A DNA stretch of 64,000 bases. Source: JAYYPW01 sp036128855. Lineage in GTDB: Bacteria; Pseudomonadota; Gammaproteobacteria; Comchoanobacterales; Comchoanobacteraceae. Position numbers and translations under genes: made by a program. Under the pieces are notes generated by a model, which was given only the letters and a program-made list of their open reading frames with translations, was not told the origin of the DNA and searched no databases. This document shows, in pieces, positions 8,607 through 16,136 of the stretch (position 1 is its first letter; each line of letters begins with the position of its first letter). Where the stretch lies: assembly GCA_036128855.1 (NCBI GenBank), contig JAYYPW010000004.1, positions 1 through 64,000 on the forward strand, read 5' to 3'.

Positions 8607-9134
8607 ATTAAACACGGCAAAAAAAATCACGACCTCGTCAACAACGACATTAAATCCAGTCCTGTTATGGTGATTGATGACAAAGGAAATAACTTAGGAC
8701 TATTAGAAACCAAACAGGCAATACACCTGGCAAGCCAAGCAAACCTCGATCTTGTTGTTGTATCTCCGAATAGCAACCCGCTAGTATGCCGATTTATGGA
8801 CTACGGAAAGAAGAAATTCGATCAAAAACGCCAGAAGCAAGCACAAAGAAAACTTAATAAAACACAAGTTAAAGAAATAAAGATGCGTCCTGTAATAGAC
8901 ATAGGTGATTATAATATAAAATGTAAAAAGATTCGTGAATTCATCGAAGCTGGCCATAGAGTCAAAATAATGATCAGATTCAGAGGTAGAGAGATAACAC
9001 ATCAAGAAATAGGTGAAAACCTTGTAGAAAGATTGCTAAAAGACTTAGCCGACTGTGTTCAAATAGAGCAGATACCGAAACTTGAGGGTAAGCAGATTCT
9101 TTTTGTTGTCGTGCCTAAAAAGAAAAGTAGCTAA
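8607..9134 (+). CDS. infC: Translation initiation factor IF-3, with an AUU start codon
   Basis: IF-3 binds the 30S subunit, checks the start codon and keeps subunits apart. The open frame with ATG at 8667 lacks the conserved N-terminus, but reading upstream in frame gives KHGKKNHDLVNNDIKSSPV before MVIDDKGN, matching the family's NxxIRAxxVRVID opening. The frame is closed by TAG at 8595-8597, and the only sensible start is ATT at 8607, giving 175 residues (180 in E. coli). An AUU start is the known device by which IF-3 represses its own synthesis. The C-terminal domain with KEIKMRPVIDIGDYNIK and IRFRGREITHQEIG is complete. The usual downstream rpmI and rplT are absent here. Confidence 0.92.
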   Translation: MKHGKKNHDLVNNDIKSSPVMVIDDKGNNLGLLETKQAIHLASQANLDLVVVSPNSNPLVCRFMDYGKKKFDQKRQKQAQRKLNKTQVKEIKMRPVIDIGDYNIKCKKIREFIEAGHRVKIMIRFRGREITHQEIGENLVERLLKDLADCVQIEQIPKLEGKQILFVVVPKKKSS

Positions 9135-9286
9135 TTAACATTATCTACATCTATTAACCAAATAAAAATTGATAACGTACTTAGTATTAATAAGTGTATG
9201 GTATGCAATAATAAACAGGTGATCAGTTATGACCACCAGAGCAGATCTGCAGACACTAAAGAGAGAAAATATCCAGATAAAAATGG

Positions 9287-9838
9287 TTACTTGACTTCAG
9301 CGCAGGTGGTGGCGTAAGTTTTACCATTCTCATGTAAAACATCTATTTTGCTACATAAGTCTGATAACCTAGATTCACTAATGCGCTTCCAATAAACAGA
9401 TTTTGAAAAAAAGCCTGCATGCACTTTTACCCGTAAAGTATCATTTTTTTCACCTTCAAGATATAGAGATGCAGGATAGAGTGTGCCTGTCATTACTCTA
9501 ATGATATTACCACCTTGCCACTTAGATTGAACCTTACTTTCTGAGAATCCCCACATCACCGACTTACCGAGCACTCTCTCTCCTTTGCGTATACCATATA
9601 CACCCGTATAAGTACTCGCACTACACTTTTTACAGTACTCATCTGGATGAGATGGTCCATGCTGAAAACCAGCGACTACAACGCCATACAATGTACCATC
9701 ATCTGCTGGCTTAATTTCAATAACAGAAGAGGGTTGATTACTCGATGAGTCATAGGAAACCCAATACCCTTCAATTGACTGGGCAGATACATAGGAAAAG
9801 AGGAAAAGAAAATAAGCTATATAATGTAAGAAAGACAT
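9287..9838 (-). CDS. DUF2147-family secreted protein
   Basis: This 183-residue protein has a likely Sec signal peptide (cleavage after VSA, residue 19). The mature part matches the DUF2147 pattern: IEGYWVSYD at the start, SVIEIKPADDGTLYG, a paired-cysteine segment CKKC with a following Tyr-Thr-Gly-rich turn, GGNIIRVMTGTLYPASL and a terminal VYWKRI strand. The family is a small periplasmic lipocalin-like beta fold of unknown role, common in Proteobacteria. The gene stands alone, convergent with infC across about 150 bases that hold no clear terminator. Confidence 0.75.
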   Translation of the reverse strand: MSFLHYIAYFLFLFSYVSAQSIEGYWVSYDSSSNQPSSVIEIKPADDGTLYGVVVAGFQHGPSHPDEYCKKCSASTYTGVYGIRKGERVLGKSVMWGFSESKVQSKWQGGNIIRVMTGTLYPASLYLEGEKNDTLRVKVHAGFFSKSVYWKRISESRLSDLCSKIDVLHENGKTYATTCAEVK

Positions 9839-10184
9839 AAGAATAACAGAGGAGAGGTTAACATTTTTTTAACATATTATGGGCCCTATGTCTATTAGCT
9901 TGCGAAAAATTACAGAGCTAAAAATTTACAGAATAAAGCAGTATTAGTGACAAAAAAATCTAAATATAGGTTAAAAACCATAATGTTTGTTGCAAGTAGC
10001 AGCAAAAGAGAAGATTACAGCGGAAATTATGGAGTGATACGGTTATGTTGAGTTAAAGCGATACAAGGAGGGAAACAAAGAATAACGAATTAAAGCAGTT
10101 ATGTAGAACGCGTCTAACAAATATAAAGGAGATAAAAAGTAAAAATAATAGGAAAATCTGAGACAGGTTGCGAGATAATGATGA
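9839..10184. other. Intergenic stretch of about 345 bases
   Basis: This lies between the DUF2147 gene and the end of thyA. It is AT-rich with stop codons in all frames. It should hold the DUF2147 promoter and the end of the thyA transcript, but I see no convincing promoter pair, hairpin or RNA gene. Confidence 0.5.
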
Positions 10185-10979
10185 CTAAACTGCTATAGGA
10201 GCCTTGATTGTTGGATGATGAGTATAATTTTCAACAATAAAGTCTTCGAGTTTATAGTCATCTATTGAACTAGGCTTGCGGGCAAAACTAAATTGGGGGA
10301 TTGGATAAGGGGATCTTTTAAGTTGTGTCTCTACAGCTTCTAGATGATTCGTATAGATGTGGCAGTCGCCTACAGAGCATATTATATCGCCAACCTGATA
10401 ACCACATTGCTGAGCAAGCATGTGTGTAAGCAAACTATACGAGACTATATTGAACGGAAGTCCTAAGAACACATCGGCAGAGCGCTGGGTAAGCTTACAA
10501 GACAAGCGTCCATCGGCGATATAAAATTGAGACATAACGTGACAAGGAGGGAGAGCCATCTTGCTTAATTCTCCAACATTCCAAGCTTGCAGTATATGTC
10601 TTCGAGAGTAAGGGTCATGCACTAGGTTATGAAGTAGCTGTGCTAGCTGATCGATGATAACTCCATCTGCATTTTTCCATGCCCGCCACTGACATCCATA
10701 CACAGGTCCAAGATCACCTGTCTCTGAAGCCCATTCATCCCAAATACGAACACCATTTTCTTTGAGGTATGCGATATTTCCTTCACCACGAATAAACCAG
10801 AGGAGTTCAATAATAACACTTTTTAAATGCACTCTTTTAGTAGTGACTACAGGAAGGCCTAGTGACAAATCGAAGCGTAACTCACGTCCAAACACACTAT
10901 ATGTACCTGTACCAGTACGATCCTGACGGAGGCGGCCATGGTTTTTTATGTCTTTGAGTAAATCAAGATAAGAATACAT
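10185..10979 (-). CDS. thyA: Thymidylate synthase
   Basis: ThyA methylates dUMP to dTMP using methylenetetrahydrofolate. The product is 264 residues, exactly the E. coli length. The catalytic Cys146 sits in LPPCH, the dUMP-phosphate arginines are in RTGTGT (21-26) and SRRH (125-128), and the folate region LPFNIVSYSLLTHM and the dUMP tail contacts GDCHIYTNH are present. The gene follows an unrecognised gene on the same strand with only 10 bases between them, so it is probably transcribed with it. No dihydrofolate reductase gene is adjacent, and no clear ribosome binding site is seen, which fits translational coupling to the upstream gene. Confidence 0.97.
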   Translation of the reverse strand: MYSYLDLLKDIKNHGRLRQDRTGTGTYSVFGRELRFDLSLGLPVVTTKRVHLKSVIIELLWFIRGEGNIAYLKENGVRIWDEWASETGDLGPVYGCQWRAWKNADGVIIDQLAQLLHNLVHDPYSRRHILQAWNVGELSKMALPPCHVMSQFYIADGRLSCKLTQRSADVFLGLPFNIVSYSLLTHMLAQQCGYQVGDIICSVGDCHIYTNHLEAVETQLKRSPYPIPQFSFARKPSSIDDYKLEDFIVENYTHHPTIKAPIAV

Positions 10980-10989
10980 ATTAAACGAA

Positions 10990-12630
10990 TTATTTCATGG
11001 GTCTTTGAGGGGATGTATGAGTTGATGACGTACCATCATCACTTTGTATAGTAGTTAAATTGCTTTTGAACCTAGGCGGGTTTGCTTTTTGAGGAGAATG
11101 GTCTTGGACGGCGCACGTAAAGTTATCTTTATCATCCAGATAATCTAATACACTAGGGTCTATTTTGCAGTCGAGTGAACCCCTAAAGATCGTATCAAGC
11201 AAAGTGAAGATATTATGTAGAGTTGGGGACTGTGATCCAGCGCAAGATTGATGGTATGTATCAAGCTGGTCCGAGAAAAACTGGTTGGCAGTTAGTGATT
11301 TAGTGCAATTACGTAACTCATCAAAGCTTGGTAGAGATCTTGGTAGAATAGATAAACGTGATTGTGCGAAGGTATTCTTGTACAATGCTACAAGATCAGT
11401 CTTGACTGAGTTACCTTCTTTATCTAGTTGTTGAAATAGATAGGTCGGTGTAAAACTAGAACGAGAGGCTTCATACTCTAGACGTAGATTCGTGATTTGA
11501 GATTTCCAAAAGCTGGAGAGGTGATCCTGTCTTTCACTATCAATTAGGCTACTGATTAGTCGAATAGCTTTTTTATCTATAGGATATTTATTTTCTGGGT
11601 TAGTATAAGAAAAGAGTGTTGAAACAGACCACGTTAGACTTAAGTCATTATAGAAATGGATAGTACAAGGATTATCTTTATCTGGTATAGTAAGTAAACC
11701 CCAGAAAATTTTGGTGGGGCCACTCTCAAGGTCTCTAGAATTGTTTATTTCTTGTTCATGATATTTTTTTAATGGTTCAGTTAAGTTGAGTTCGCCTTTT
11801 TGAAATGATGAGATACTATCAAGCTTCTTGGACAGAAAACAGGAAAAGAGAATTGCGAACATAAATTCAGCAGCAGCGAATTTCTCCTTCCCAGCGGGGT
11901 TAGAAAGAGTCGTTGGTTTCATACAGAGTTTGCCGTCATCTCCTAAGCAAAACTCAGTTGTATAATCACCAGTGACATCATTGGAAAATGTTAGTGTCAT
12001 AGTTTGGCTTTCTTGGTCATATGCTAGTTTAGGTTGTATACATTTTATGACGTATGCACAAATGTCATATGTTGGTTTCCAAAGGTTTTGTTTATTAGTT
12101 TTGGAAGTTTCTTCTGGTGAGTTCCAATATTGTTCGCTGAAACGCGGGCCTGCAAGTGCATCTTTACTCCAAGTAGTATTTCTAGCTCTAGTTCTGAGTA
12201 TAAGCTGCATATCGGTTTTTTTTGCTGTTGGTAGTTTGATAGTAGGACGTGGAGAATTGTAAAGATTCGCTGTATTATAAGGGGGCGCTGTAGATGCGTT
12301 TAAGTTAATAACGCTAGTGCATGGGAGTTTAATGTTCTCATTTAGAGAATGGCTTGTTGTAGCATCAGTAGGAAAAAAGCTGGGTTTTTGTGATGTAGAT
12401 TTTGGATTTGCTTTTTGCTCTAGCGCCTTTATTTTGTCGTAAAGGGTTTGGTTCTTAGCTGGGAAAAAGTAGTTTTTTATAGATGAAAAGATGTAATAAA
12501 CTAGAACAAATGGCAATGTGAAAATGTTGTAAACCGCTTTAGTTAAAAGAATGAATGGATAAAAAAGCGTGTAACAGATATTTGCTACTCTATCTTTAAG
12601 AGAGAGGTTTGTGTTTGAAATAGATGACAT
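10990..12630 (-). CDS. Unrecognised protein with N-terminal membrane hairpin
   Basis: This 546-residue protein is not recognised. Residues about 15-55 are strongly hydrophobic (ICYTLFYPFILLTKAVYNIF onwards) and could form a membrane hairpin. A Ser/Thr/Pro-rich linker follows to about residue 150, then a mainly helical region with one short stretch of likely beta structure (TMTLTFSNDVTGDYTTEF), and a polar tail ending PQRPMK. The start at 12630 is supported by AGGAG about 7 bases upstream; a longer frame to 12678 lacks one. It lies 55 bases after another unrecognised gene and 10 bases before thyA. It could be a lineage-specific envelope protein or a secreted effector; neither is shown. Confidence 0.6.
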   Translation of the reverse strand: MSSISNTNLSLKDRVANICYTLFYPFILLTKAVYNIFTLPFVLVYYIFSSIKNYFFPAKNQTLYDKIKALEQKANPKSTSQKPSFFPTDATTSHSLNENIKLPCTSVINLNASTAPPYNTANLYNSPRPTIKLPTAKKTDMQLILRTRARNTTWSKDALAGPRFSEQYWNSPEETSKTNKQNLWKPTYDICAYVIKCIQPKLAYDQESQTMTLTFSNDVTGDYTTEFCLGDDGKLCMKPTTLSNPAGKEKFAAAEFMFAILFSCFLSKKLDSISSFQKGELNLTEPLKKYHEQEINNSRDLESGPTKIFWGLLTIPDKDNPCTIHFYNDLSLTWSVSTLFSYTNPENKYPIDKKAIRLISSLIDSERQDHLSSFWKSQITNLRLEYEASRSSFTPTYLFQQLDKEGNSVKTDLVALYKNTFAQSRLSILPRSLPSFDELRNCTKSLTANQFFSDQLDTYHQSCAGSQSPTLHNIFTLLDTIFRGSLDCKIDPSVLDYLDDKDNFTCAVQDHSPQKANPPRFKSNLTTIQSDDGTSSTHTSPQRPMK

Positions 12631-12685
12631 AGTAGATCTCCTTATGATGATAGTGCCATAATAAAATTTTGCTGACAAGTGCTAA

Positions 12686-14194
12686 TCATTTATTACGCTG
12701 CACGATGGGTGCACGTATTACATAACTTTCAATATCATGCTCAGTTGGGACTTCTGAGCCTGAATCCGAGTTATCACTGTCTCTTGTGCCTGAATCCGAG
12801 TTGTCATTGTCTCTATTGTGCGAATCTATCGCCGCCAGGGTAAGCTTCGGAAATTCACTAACACTAGGGGGGGTGCCAGTATTTATCGCAGGACCATCTA
12901 CTAAGCTTATAGTATTTGGTACTGGTGTGTTAACCTCATCATCAGAATCTCCTGTGGATAGCCTTTGATCAGTGTCGGAGTTTTGATCTTGAGAGGTTGT
13001 TACACGCTCTTGTGAGTTTTGCCTAGTGACAGTGTTAATTTCATTGTCAGAATCTCCTGTGGATAGTCGCTGATCAGTGTCGGAGTTTTGATCTTGAGAG
13101 CTTGATGCACGCTCTTGTGAGTTTTGCCTTGTGACCGTGTTATCTTCACAGTCAGAACCTCCTGTAGGTAGTACCTGATCGGAGTCGGAATTTTTATCTT
13201 GAGAGCTTAATGCTCGCTCTTGTGAATCTTGTCCTGCATTTATGTTATCTTCATGCATGAAGGGTATATTGGTAGGTATGTCATGTGATGTGGTTGGATT
13301 TATCCCAATATCTGCTACATCACAGGATGTGGTTTGGACCGACACTGCAGTTTTCTTACGTTTAGCTGCATAAATTGTATTATTCAACCCCAGTTTGTAA
13401 AGTATAACTCCCAGCACTAACCCTATAATGCCGGTACCTAATCCTACTACAGATAAGTCAATTGAGTTTGTTAGTTGCATATGACGGCCCCCTTGTGTAT
13501 GTCCTGTGTTTCTTAGATTTTGTTGAGTGTGAGGCTGCGCTTGTGATAAAATTAAACGAGAGCGGTTTTCTGGTGTAATCAAAATATCAGCCTTTTTATG
13601 TAATGAATTACATGGAACCTGTTCGACTTTCTTTACCATATTCACATTTAGTAACAACTTAGGTGAGCTGTTTGTGTATTCGATCAAATTTAGAGACTTA
13701 GAATATCCAGAATCTAAAAATGTGATTAAAATACAATATTCATTAGGAATGTGAGAAAGTATATCTTCTTTCATAAATAGATCTCGATAAAGATCTCTCG
13801 GTGTGTTGTAATAATCAGGGTAGATCTGGGAGTCTATTTCGTCGACAAAATGAAAATGTTGTAAATTAGTACGTAAGTTGTACCATATCTTTCGGCTAAA
13901 ACGACCGAGCTTTTTAGCAGCATGCGATGGTGCATCTATAGAAATAGAATGTATCCTGCTCAAAGTAGCCTTTGTTAGGTGTTGAATCGGGGATAAGCGA
14001 AGCTGCAGAGATTTATCATTGAGACTTCTGTGAACTCTATCCTTTAGGGAGACAGTCATGCGCATGATAAAGTTAAATTTATGTAGAATTCTGCGGGTTA
14101 TGACTTGAGTTAGGTTGCCTAATTTTTCTTCTAACACCTCTTCTTCATCGGGTAGACTTTCTGCGTTGTTTCTAATCATAGTTATTTTATCCAT
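12686..14194 (-). CDS. Unrecognised membrane protein with acidic repeat tail
   Basis: This 502-residue protein has three parts: a helical N-terminal region rich in Lys and Arg, a single membrane span near the middle (about 248-270, VVGLGTGIIGLVLGVILYKL) followed by a basic stop-transfer stretch, and a long disordered Ser/Asp/Gln/Thr-rich tail. The tail holds three 35-residue repeats (core SQERxxSSQDQNSDTDQRLSTG) and a shorter DNSDSG-type repeat. The start at 14194 is chosen because its ATG overlaps the stop codon of the upstream gene (ATGGATAA), a coupling arrangement; the frame is open further to 14386 but that part overlaps the upstream gene. No family is recognised. The architecture suits a surface or host-interacting protein. 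Confidence 0.6.
   Translation of the reverse strand: MDKITMIRNNAESLPDEEEVLEEKLGNLTQVITRRILHKFNFIMRMTVSLKDRVHRSLNDKSLQLRLSPIQHLTKATLSRIHSISIDAPSHAAKKLGRFSRKIWYNLRTNLQHFHFVDEIDSQIYPDYYNTPRDLYRDLFMKEDILSHIPNEYCILITFLDSGYSKSLNLIEYTNSSPKLLLNVNMVKKVEQVPCNSLHKKADILITPENRSRLILSQAQPHTQQNLRNTGHTQGGRHMQLTNSIDLSVVGLGTGIIGLVLGVILYKLGLNNTIYAAKRKKTAVSVQTTSCDVADIGINPTTSHDIPTNIPFMHEDNINAGQDSQERALSSQDKNSDSDQVLPTGGSDCEDNTVTRQNSQERASSSQDQNSDTDQRLSTGDSDNEINTVTRQNSQERVTTSQDQNSDTDQRLSTGDSDDEVNTPVPNTISLVDGPAINTGTPPSVSEFPKLTLAAIDSHNRDNDNSDSGTRDSDNSDSGSEVPTEHDIESYVIRAPIVQRNK
12758..12817 (-). repeat. Two tandem 30-bp repeats in the same tail
   Basis: The segment gcctgaatccgagtt is repeated at 12758 and 12788, and the next bases match closely. 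Each 30-base unit encodes ten residues of the DNSDSG type, keeping frame. Confidence 0.7.
12932..13246 (-). repeat. Three tandem 105-bp repeats inside a coding region
   Basis: The sequence around tgatcagtgt recurs at 12966, 13071 and (diverged) 13176, exactly 105 bases apart. Units at about 12932-13036, 13037-13141 and 13142-13246 each encode 35 residues, so the frame is kept. The first two units are nearly identical; the third is older or more diverged. Confidence 0.85.
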
Positions 14195-14621
14195 GACTGC
14201 TTCTTCGGTGTCTCGGTGTATATTCATCGTCTGAGGAATCGCTATCATTTGTATTCGTGTCGTCCCTGATGCCATATCTGGGGAGTCTTGTTCGCTGAGT
14301 GGTTTTACGAGACCTAAATAGAAATGTAGCAAGGCAAAAGAGGGCGATTCCACCCATGGTAGTGATTTCGTTTCTGTCAGATACATTGTTGAATGTATAA
14401 GGTTTACAGAATTTCAATTGATCGCATGGTTGAATACAATTCTTAGGGGATCCCTGAACACATAAGTTTTCAGACGGAAGGTAGAGATCTTTAATAACCT
14501 TCAGGCGACATGTAGTCGGTGAGAATGTGGTACACTCAGGTCTTCTCTCTCTCCCCCTACTGATAAGGTTGTAGAACCACTCAAACCGTCGCCGAGTTTC
14601 ATGTTTTTTGTCTTTTGTCAT
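14187..14621 (-). CDS. Unrecognised cysteine-containing single-span membrane protein
   Basis: This protein is about 144 residues from the ATG at 14621 (MTKDKKHETRR). It has a basic N-terminus, a middle region with six cysteines (ECTTF, TCRLK, LCVQG, NCIQPC, FCKPY) that may pair as disulfides, one membrane span (GIALFCLATFLF) and a charged tail ending RHRRSSHG. The frame is open to a GTG at 14711, but a predicted promoter at 14715-14743 would start transcription close to that codon, so the ATG is preferred; no clear ribosome binding site supports either. Its stop overlaps the start of the next gene. Six cysteines before a membrane segment suggest exposure outside the cytoplasm. No family is recognised. 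Confidence 0.5.
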   Translation of the reverse strand: MTKDKKHETRRRFEWFYNLISRGRERRPECTTFSPTTCRLKVIKDLYLPSENLCVQGSPKNCIQPCDQLKFCKPYTFNNVSDRNEITTMGGIALFCLATFLFRSRKTTQRTRLPRYGIRDDTNTNDSDSSDDEYTPRHRRSSHG

Positions 14622-14714
14622 GTTTGTGATATCAAAAATTATATAACGAGTATAATCGGATGAAATACGTTTGTAAACTTTTACAGCTAAATCATGTAAG
14701 AAAAAGAGCACATA

Positions 14715-14743
14715 ATACTAAGGTAATATTGAAAAATTATCAA
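14715..14743 (-). promoter_or_regulatory. Predicted promoter of the three-gene cluster leading into thyA
   Basis: On the minus strand, TTGATA (14743-14738) is followed after 17 bases by TAGTAT (14720-14715). It precedes the gene ending at 14187 and could drive the whole minus-strand run down to thyA. Confidence 0.35.
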
Positions 14744-14800
14744 TAATGCGCAAATAAAGCCGCATTAATTCTTAGTTAGTTAGGTTATCTCTCATCTTGT

Positions 14801-15451
14801 TTATGGTTTAGTCAGTGGGGTTGAGCTATTAAGATATAAATCCGGTAGAGGGGTGATTTTTGCTAATATACCAATACGTGGGTGATCAATATAGTGAAGA
14901 TGCTTTGCTTTTAGGCGTCTATACTCAGACTGGTGGTCAATAACATCAATTTGGCCATTTCTATGTATAGGCTCGATGGTAATATCTGTTGTAAGGTCGT
15001 AGTAGTGTTTATATTCAAGTGCGACTTTACCTCTAAGGTGATACTGCTCTATGGGGTTATCAGTATCTCCTTTGCCAGCTGAGACAGGTATGGTGGTATC
15101 TATCACCCAGGAGTTTTTATCGGCGTCATCAAGTAATATAGCCCACCTTTTGTGTATGAATTGGTAATTATGGCGACGCAATTGGCGCAGTACACCATCC
15201 ATGAGAGTATGGGATTCATCAAGATCAATATTTTCAGCCAGATGATCTATTTCTGAGGTGGGGAATTGATAATTATCACGTGATTTATCAGGAAGATACG
15301 CATAGTATTTACTAAGGTCCATATTGCTATGAAAGGGTGTATTAGTTTGAGGTTGACTGAATATTATAAATTCTAAGGAGACAGGCATACGCTTTTCGTT
15401 AGCGAATAAGTGTGTTGTCAAAAAACAACAGATTAAAAAGATAAAGGGCAT
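14801..15451 (-). CDS. csiV: CsiV-family peptidoglycan-binding protein
   Basis: This 216-residue protein has a Sec signal peptide (cleavage after FA, about residue 17). The mature start VSLEFIIFSQ and the C-terminal block RRLKAKHLHYIDHPRIGILAKITP match the pattern of CsiV proteins, which end in a similar HYxDHPxxGxLVxVTP block. CsiV was described in Vibrio as a periplasmic activator needed for the response to non-canonical D-amino acids, and it binds peptidoglycan. Here it is divergent from miaE, with 60 bases between them, and is not near mfd, its frequent neighbour. The middle of the protein is diverged, so the assignment rests mainly on the two ends. Confidence 0.7.
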   Translation of the reverse strand: MPFIFLICCFLTTHLFANEKRMPVSLEFIIFSQPQTNTPFHSNMDLSKYYAYLPDKSRDNYQFPTSEIDHLAENIDLDESHTLMDGVLRQLRRHNYQFIHKRWAILLDDADKNSWVIDTTIPVSAGKGDTDNPIEQYHLRGKVALEYKHYYDLTTDITIEPIHRNGQIDVIDHQSEYRRLKAKHLHYIDHPRIGILAKITPLPDLYLNSSTPLTKP

Positions 15452-15511
15452 TATTTACATAGATATTGAGATGATTTATATTGGCAAAGAAATTAGCATC
15501 ATGCAACCACC

Positions 15512-16114
15512 ATGTTTAGATTACATTGCGAAACCCCTGAAGCTTGGCTAAAACAAAGTAAAGGATACTTACCTCTCTTACTCTCTGACCATGCCCACTG
15601 TGAGCGTAAAGCAGCACAGGCAGCACTAAGCCTAATGGTGAGTTTCACTGACAACCCCAGTATTTCTATGCAACTTGCAAAATTGGCACGTGAAGAAATA
15701 AGGCATTATGAGCAAGTGCTTAGCTATATGAAGCAATTGAAGATAGCGCATCAGAATCGTACATCATGTCGGTATGCAAAATGTTTACACGCACAGGGGG
15801 TAAAGCACGGTCCAACAGCGACTGTCGATAAGCTTTTGATCGCTGCTATCATTGAGGCTCGATCTTGTGAGCGTTTTCAAGTATTGAGCAGTCTGTTAGA
15901 AGAGCCCTTACGCAGTTTTTACCATAAGCTATGGCTAGCAGAGCGCCGCCATGCGATAGTGTATGTTGAGTTTGCTAAGACCCAACAGTCCGACATTGTT
16001 GTGGAAGAAAGATTACAAACGTTACTTGCCTACGAGGCTAATTTGATTATGCAGCCAGAAGAATGTTTTCGCTTTCATAGTGGTATCCCAATGCAGTCTC
16101 TACAAGTTGCGTAG
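15512..16114 (+). CDS. miaE: tRNA-(ms2io6A)-hydroxylase MiaE
   Basis: MiaE is a di-iron monooxygenase that hydroxylates the isopentenyl group of 2-methylthio-N6-isopentenyladenosine at position 37 of tRNAs reading U-starting codons. The 200-residue product has the ferritin-like ligands: Glu31, the ExxH pair Glu62/His65, Glu115 and the ExxH pair Glu144/His147. The length matches the family. The reaction needs oxygen, so the organism meets oxygen at least at times. The gene is divergent from csiV and convergent with the helicase-nuclease operon, ending 22 bases from it. Substrate formation needs miaA and miaB, which are not in this window. Confidence 0.93.
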   Translation: MFRLHCETPEAWLKQSKGYLPLLLSDHAHCERKAAQAALSLMVSFTDNPSISMQLAKLAREEIRHYEQVLSYMKQLKIAHQNRTSCRYAKCLHAQGVKHGPTATVDKLLIAAIIEARSCERFQVLSSLLEEPLRSFYHKLWLAERRHAIVYVEFAKTQQSDIVVEERLQTLLAYEANLIMQPEECFRFHSGIPMQSLQVA

Positions 16115-16136
16115 TTACCCAAGCTTGAAAGTTGAT

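Noticed and set aside
9241..9250. Palindrome GCAGATCTGC between infC and the DUF2147 gene
   Set aside because: No T tract and no repeat elsewhere nearby; a 10-base palindrome alone is not evidence of function.
12590..14060. Shared SLKDRV hexapeptide in two neighbouring unrecognised proteins
   Set aside because: The flanking residues do not align, so common origin is not supported by six residues.
14195..14386. N-terminal extension of the repeat-tailed protein up to 14386
   Set aside because: It overlaps the upstream gene by 200 bases, while an ATG overlapping that gene's stop codon gives a normal coupled start.
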